Source of the DNA: JAJXWB01 sp047971685
GTDB taxonomy: Bacteria > Pseudomonadota > Alphaproteobacteria > Rhizobiales > Beijerinckiaceae
DNA length: 31,022 nucleotides
Reading direction: 5' to 3'
Assembly: GCA_047971685.1 (NCBI GenBank)
Contig: JBKDZW010000127.1
Span: 1-31,022, forward strand
Positions within the stretch are counted from its first letter, which is position 1; each line of letters opens with the position of its first letter. The notes under the pieces are model-generated. The model was given only the letters and a program-made list of their open reading frames with translations. It was not told the DNA's origin and made no database searches. Shown piece by piece: positions 27,332 to 31,022 of this stretch. The position numbers were made by a program, and so were the translations under genes.

Positions 27332-28244
27332 CGTGGCGTATCCTTGGATCGATGAAGCCATAGCTGAGGTCAACCAGAAGATTGGACGCCACGAACAGGA
27401 TAGAGGTGAACAGGACGCCGGCCTGCACGACCGGGAAGTCGCGCGCAAACACCGCCTCGACGACGGTGCGCCCCAGGCCCGGCCAGGCGAAAATCACCTC
27501 GACCACGAAGGCGCCGCCGAGCATGGAGGCGAAATAGACGCCGAGCACGGTGACAAGCGGAACGGCCGCGTTGCGAAAGGCGTATTTCCAGACGAGCACG
27601 GGTTCCGGCGCGCCGACCGCGCGGCCCATGCGTATGTAATCGCTGTCGAGCACGTCGAGCATGGCCGAACGAATGATGCGCGTTTGCGCTGCGACCGGGT
27701 ACCAGCCGAGCGCGATCGCCGGCAGAACGATGTGCGAGACCCCGCCGGAGCCGAAAGCGGGAAGCCAGTTCAACTGCACGGAAAAGACGAGAATCAGCAA
27801 AAGGCCGACCCAGAAACCCGGCATCGCCTGGCCGAGCATGGCGAAGCTCTTGCCGAAAATGTCGATCCAGCTTCCGCGATAGACCGCCGACAGGACGCCG
27901 AGCGGAATGGCCAGCATGATGGAGAAGGCAAGCGCGGAAACGGCAAGCTGGATTGTCGCCGGCAAGCGCTCCAGAACGAGTTCGAGCGCGGGCATCTGCC
28001 AGCGGTAGGAATTGCCGAAATCGCCCGTCAGCGCCTTGCCGGCGAAGATCAGGTATTGCATCCAGATCGGCTTATCGAGACCCATCGTCTGCCGCATCTC
28101 GTTGATGGCCGATTGCGGCGCATCCACCGGCAGCAGCAGCACGATGGGATCTCCCGACATGCGGGAGATCACGAAGATGAGCATGGATGCGCCGATGATG
28201 CTGACGAGGCCATGCATGATACGGCGCAGGATGTATGGGAGCAC
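27324..28244 (-). CDS. Opp/Dpp-type ABC transporter permease (DppB/OppB-like)
   Basis: This 306-residue permease begins MLPYILRRIMHGLVSIIGASMLIFVISRMSGDP, the classic DppB first helix and following loop. The family's 'GLDKPIWMQYLIFAGKALTGDFGNSYR' region comes next, then about five more helices. The EAA loop is RSAMLDVLDSDYIRMGRAVGAPEPVLVWKYAFRNA. It starts 37 bp after the substrate-binding protein gene and overlaps the next permease by 8 bp. Together with the adjacent genes it completes a five-component importer of the peptide/opine/nickel class. Confidence 0.93.
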   Translation of the reverse strand: MLPYILRRIMHGLVSIIGASMLIFVISRMSGDPIVLLLPVDAPQSAINEMRQTMGLDKPIWMQYLIFAGKALTGDFGNSYRWQMPALELVLERLPATIQLAVSALAFSIMLAIPLGVLSAVYRGSWIDIFGKSFAMLGQAMPGFWVGLLLILVFSVQLNWLPAFGSGGVSHIVLPAIALGWYPVAAQTRIIRSAMLDVLDSDYIRMGRAVGAPEPVLVWKYAFRNAAVPLVTVLGVYFASMLGGAFVVEVIFAWPGLGRTVVEAVFARDFPVVQAGVLFTSILFVASNLLVDLSYGFIDPRIRHDG

Positions 28245-28281
28245 GATCCGTCTTCCCGTTCGTCCGGTTGTTTCTTCGGGT

Positions 28282-29841
28282 CTATTTCTTCAGATTTATT
28301 TCCTGGAATCCGCGCCAGGCGCCGGGCGAGGGCCATGGCTTGAAGTCGATCTTGTCGCGCCAGGCGAAGGTGACCATGGGACGGTAGGTGGTGACGCCGC
28401 CCAGAATCTTGTCGTGCTTGTATTGCGCGATCTTGCGGATCAGCGCCTCGCGCGCGGCCGGGTCCATCGTGCCCTTCAATTGCTCGACCATTTCGTCGGC
28501 CTGCTTGTCGGCGGTGTTGGAATAGCTGCCCCAACCCTTGCCCGCAACGAAACTGTGAAGATGGCCGCCCCAGGGGATGGCCGGGTCGCCCGGCAGGCCC
28601 TGACTCCACATCCACATGAGAACGCCGTCCATTTCGGGCGGACCGTTGCGGCCGCGCCGGCCGAGATTGATCCATGCGCCATATTCGAGGCCCTGGGCCT
28701 TGCAGCGAATGCCGACCTGGCCGAGATAGGCGAAGACGGCCTCGCCCATTTCCTTGACATTGGGCTCGCGCGGCGTGTTGAGATTGTAGCAGGGCGTGTC
28801 GAAGCCGGTGGGATAACCGGCCTCGGCCAATAATTGTTTGGCCTGCTTCGGGTTGTAGGGATAGGGCTTCAGGTCCGGATTATAGCCGGTGCTGCCCTTG
28901 CCTACCTCGGCGTAGCGCACGCCCTGGCCAAAGAGCACGCCCTTGATGATGGCGTCCACGTCCACGGCCTGCGCGACCGCCTGACGGACCTTGACCTTGC
29001 TGAACGGCGAGGCGGGGTTGTCGCTGGGAAAATCAATGTAGAGATTGTTTCCCGAGATTGCCTCGAAGGTCTTTACGCCCGGCATTTTCTTGAATTCGGC
29101 CACCATCGAGGGCGGCACGTTGTCGATCAGGTCGACCGCGCCGGATTTGAACGCCGCCACGCGCGTCAAATCCTCGGGGATGATCTTGATGGTCAGATTC
29201 TTGACGCCCGGGCGGGCTTCCTTGTTCCAGTAATCGTCGAAGGCCTCGAGTTTCAGTTCGTCCTTGACCGAGCGCGACACGAATTTCCACGGCCCCGTTC
29301 CGACGGGCGCCTTGGCGAAACCCTCCTCGCCGACGCTTTCGTAATATTTTTTCGGCAAGGCCCAGAGCTGGAGCGATCCGGCGATGTAATTGCCGTCGGG
29401 CTCCTTGAAATGAAGGCGGAAGTGCAGGTCGTCGACGATCTCGAATTTTTCGACATTGGCCTGAAGATGCGACCAGCGCGAAATCTTGGGGTCGCGCAAA
29501 CGCTGGTAGCTGAATTCAAAATCCGCCGAGGTCAGCGGGTCGCCGTTATGAAACTTGACGCCCGGGCGCAGGCGCACGTCGATGACCGGCTTGCCGTCCT
29601 GCTGCTGCAATTCCCATTTTTCGGCGAGCCAGTTGATCTGCTTGAGGTTGCGGTCATAACGCACGAGCTGCTCGAACATCTGTCCGATGAAATATTGATC
29701 GACGCCGGCCGAATATTTCGTGGGATCGAGCGTGGTGCCCTCGGCGCCGAAAGCGACCGTCAGATCGCCGCTCGCCTGCGCCATCGCCGGAAGCGGGCTC
29801 AATGCGAGCGAAACCGCAAGCAGAAAGCTTCTGCCTTTCAT
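28282..29841 (-). CDS. Periplasmic substrate-binding protein, family 5 (SBP_bac_5)
   Basis: This 519-residue protein has a Sec signal peptide (about 1-22, cleavage after AMA) and the family 5 binding-protein architecture. Early motifs are LTVAFGAEGTTLDPTKYSAG and YFIGQMFEQLVRYD, followed by LRPGVKFHNGDPLTSADFEFSYQRLRDP and the central PVGTGPWKFVSRS. Family 5 proteins deliver peptides but also opines, nickel chelates, sugars and other organic solutes, so peptide specificity should not be assumed. The ATG at 29841 has a strong GGGAGGAT site. It is the first gene of the operon and lies about 70 bp downstream of the palindromic operator. The linked acyl-CoA synthetase and carboxylase suggest the ligand is a carboxylic acid or an ester/amide precursor of one. 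Confidence 0.93.
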   Translation of the reverse strand: MKGRSFLLAVSLALSPLPAMAQASGDLTVAFGAEGTTLDPTKYSAGVDQYFIGQMFEQLVRYDRNLKQINWLAEKWELQQQDGKPVIDVRLRPGVKFHNGDPLTSADFEFSYQRLRDPKISRWSHLQANVEKFEIVDDLHFRLHFKEPDGNYIAGSLQLWALPKKYYESVGEEGFAKAPVGTGPWKFVSRSVKDELKLEAFDDYWNKEARPGVKNLTIKIIPEDLTRVAAFKSGAVDLIDNVPPSMVAEFKKMPGVKTFEAISGNNLYIDFPSDNPASPFSKVKVRQAVAQAVDVDAIIKGVLFGQGVRYAEVGKGSTGYNPDLKPYPYNPKQAKQLLAEAGYPTGFDTPCYNLNTPREPNVKEMGEAVFAYLGQVGIRCKAQGLEYGAWINLGRRGRNGPPEMDGVLMWMWSQGLPGDPAIPWGGHLHSFVAGKGWGSYSNTADKQADEMVEQLKGTMDPAAREALIRKIAQYKHDKILGGVTTYRPMVTFAWRDKIDFKPWPSPGAWRGFQEINLKK

Positions 29842-29911
29842 AATCCATCCTCCCGGACATGCCGCATTTTGCGGACGTTTGTCCTACAAGATGTCCATAC
29901 CAAATACCTAT

Positions 29912-29930
29912 TGTCAATTGTCGACAATTG
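29912..29930 (-). promoter_or_regulatory. Perfect 16-bp palindrome overlapping the -35 box of the importer operon
   Basis: CAATTGTCGACAATTG (29915-29930) is a perfect palindrome whose core TTGTCGACAA fits the TNGT-N-ACNA pattern of FCD-type GntR operators. Read on the minus strand it runs directly into TTGACA (29917-29912), a consensus -35 hexamer for the importer operon; no -10 box close to consensus follows. GACAA/TTGTC half-sites continue on both sides. The palindrome is about 58 bp upstream of the divergent GntR-family start, so one bound regulator could control both directions. A repressor here would occlude RNA polymerase. Confidence 0.75.
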
Positions 29931-29987
29931 GACAAAATGCGCCTGTGTCTGCATACAAGCCCGAGAATCGAGACCGCGCGGGTACAG

Positions 29988-30743
29988 ATGGATCAAGCGA
30001 TCGACACGGCATCGACCGGCCCGCTGCGGCGTCGTGCAATGCGTACGCGCACGATTCCCGAACAGATCGCCGACCATGTCAGCCACGCCATCATCAACGA
30101 CGAATATCGCGGCGGCGCGCGCATCCGCGAACAGGCGCTGGCGACATTATTCGGGGTCAGCCGCGGCCCTGTCCGCGAAGCGATCCGCATGTTGCAGGAT
30201 CGGGGGCTCGTGAATTTCTTCCCGCGGCGCGGCGCCTATGTGATCGAAGTGACGCTCGAGACCATCGCCGAAGTTTTCAATGTGCGGGCGGCCCTGATGG
30301 GGCTTGCCGCCCGCGACCTCACGCGCCGCCGGGACCGACAGTTTCTGGCCGATCTGAATATCGAGATCGAGGCGGCGAGGCAGGGCGCAAATTCGCAATC
30401 TGCGACCCCGCAAGGTTTTGCGCGCTCCATTGCGCGCCTCGGCGGCCTCGTGGCGACACGCTGCGGCAATCAGCACTTGTCGCGTCTCCTGCGTCACCAG
30501 CTTGACCACACGCTCTGGGGATTCATCTGGCGGGATCGGCCGCTCGACTTCCTGACGCCGCAGCGGAGAATCGAGAGCGTGCGCGATTGGGAGGAACTGG
30601 CGCAAGCCATGGCGGCGGGACGGGAAGAAGACGTCGAGAAACTGCAACGGCGCGTGTTTTTCCGCTCCCGCGACTGCGCGCTGGAAACGCTCCGGCAAAC
30701 GCGCAAGGACATTGTCAGTCAGGCCGTCCTTCTCGATGATTGA
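29988..30743 (+). CDS. GntR-family regulator with non-canonical FCD domain
   Basis: This 251-residue protein has a GntR winged helix at about 18-88 (TIPEQIADHVSHAIINDEYRGGARIREQALATLFGVSRGPVREAIRML, then GLVNFFPRRGAYV). An all-helical effector domain follows, beginning TLETIAEVFNVRAALMGLAARDL, as in FCD proteins. The histidines that usually form the FCD metal site are missing: the 'FHxxI' position reads FARSI, and the two later positions read DWEELAQAM and RRVFFRSRD. The ligand may therefore bind without a metal. I prefer the ATG at 29988; an in-frame ATG at 29937 directly after the palindrome would add 17 residues, and neither has a strong ribosome-binding site. The gene diverges from the importer-ligase-carboxylase operon and is the obvious candidate to bind the palindrome at 29915-29930. 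Confidence 0.88.
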   Translation: MDQAIDTASTGPLRRRAMRTRTIPEQIADHVSHAIINDEYRGGARIREQALATLFGVSRGPVREAIRMLQDRGLVNFFPRRGAYVIEVTLETIAEVFNVRAALMGLAARDLTRRRDRQFLADLNIEIEAARQGANSQSATPQGFARSIARLGGLVATRCGNQHLSRLLRHQLDHTLWGFIWRDRPLDFLTPQRRIESVRDWEELAQAMAAGREEDVEKLQRRVFFRSRDCALETLRQTRKDIVSQAVLLDD

Positions 30744-30767
30744 GCGCAAGGCCGAACCTGTGCGCTC
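30742..30767 (+). terminator. Terminator-like hairpin at the end of the GntR gene
   Basis: GAGCGCA (30742-30748) and TGCGCTC (30761-30767) form a perfect 7-bp stem with a 12-nt loop that begins within the GntR stop codon. The right arm falls in the first unit of the 56-bp repeat array, so the array may supply the termination structure. No T-run follows immediately. Confidence 0.4.
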
Positions 30768-31022
30768 GGACGCAAAACCGCTCATACTTTTGCTGAACGC
30801 GCTCTTTGATTTATCGCGCGTTCGGACGCAAAACCGCTCACACTTTTGCTGAACGCGCTCTTGGATTTGTCGCACGTTCGGACGCAAAACCGCTCACACT
30901 TTTGCTGAACGCGCTCTTGGTTTTGTCGCGCGTTCGGACGCAAAACCGCTCACACTTTTGCTGAACGCGCTCTTGGCTTTGTCGCGCGTTCGGACGCAAA
31001 ACCGCTCACACTTTTGCTGAAC
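30763..31022. repeat. 56-bp tandem repeat array of paired palindromes, at least five copies
   Basis: Units start at 30763, 30819, 30875, 30931 and 30987, an exact 56-bp period; the last is cut at 36 bp by the window edge. The first copy is diverged; the others differ by one or two bases, mainly at one position (A, T or C after CTCTTGG). Each unit holds two inverted repeats: GCAAAA-N10-TTTTGC, and GAACGCGC-N13-GCGCGTTC spanning the junction to the next unit (perfect at 30907-30935, one mismatch at the second/third copy junction). The AAAACCGCT...ACTTTTGC core resembles palindromic intergenic elements common in Rhizobiales. There are no variable spacers, so this is not a CRISPR array. Confidence 0.92.

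Noticed and set aside
27332..27448. Longer start for the DppC-like permease
   Set aside because: The extra 39 residues lie within the upstream permease gene and are not like DppC N-termini; the 8-bp overlap start at 27331 is typical of these operons.
30763..31022. CRISPR array
   Set aside because: The 56-bp units are directly adjacent and near-identical throughout; there are no unique spacers and no cas genes.

Overview
The window is GC-rich (roughly 60-65% by eye) and densely coded, and reads as chromosomal DNA of an alphaproteobacterium, most likely order Hyphomicrobiales (Rhizobiales). The evidence is the block rnd-like exonuclease - lptC - lptA - lptB, the single-chain biotin-dependent acyl-CoA carboxylase (a type described from Rhodopseudomonas palustris and mycobacteria), several FCD-type GntR regulators, and terminal repeats that resemble rhizobial intergenic palindromes. 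I cannot name a genus. Both ends lie inside short tandem-repeat arrays (20-bp unit on the left, 56-bp unit on the right), so the window may be a whole assembly contig that broke at repeats. I saw no rRNA, tRNA, CRISPR array, transposase or phage gene.

Region A (1-6465) looks like an accessory organosulfur/organophosphorus region. A CaiB-type CoA-transferase and an alkylsulfatase-like metallo-beta-lactamase protein run leftward and end against a truncated remnant of a sulfonate/nitrate-type ABC substrate-binding protein. A LysR-type regulator diverges from them across a promoter region with four 17-bp repeats and a perfect LysR-style dyad. A formylglycine-type sulfatase/phosphonate monoester hydrolase converges on the regulator.

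Region B (6601-9594) is conserved housekeeping: an RNase D-like exonuclease followed by lptC, lptA and lptB for lipopolysaccharide export. Region C (9620-14225) is a catabolic cluster on the minus strand (MHS-type transporter, VOC protein, DoxX protein, fumarylacetoacetase) with a divergent GntR/FCD regulator and a candidate operator between them. Region D (14265-19176) is a heavy-metal efflux set: CzcA pump, CzcB adaptor and a small exported protein, without an outer-membrane partner.

Region E (19389-30743) is the most notable part. One tightly packed minus-strand operon encodes a complete Opp/Dpp-type ABC importer (binding protein, two permeases, two ATPases), an AMP-forming acyl-CoA synthetase, and a single-chain biotin carboxylase/carboxyltransferase. 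Most of its genes overlap or abut. A divergent GntR-family gene sits across a perfect 16-bp palindrome that overlaps a TTGACA -35 box. The arrangement implies import of an unknown carboxylic acid (or a precursor), CoA activation, then carboxylation, under control of that regulator, whose effector domain lacks the usual metal-binding histidines.

Coding density is high and no gene-free stretch exceeds 300 bases. The two longest are the CaiB/LysR intergenic region (3469-3761, 293 bp) and the right-hand repeat array (30744-31022, 279 bp); both are annotated.
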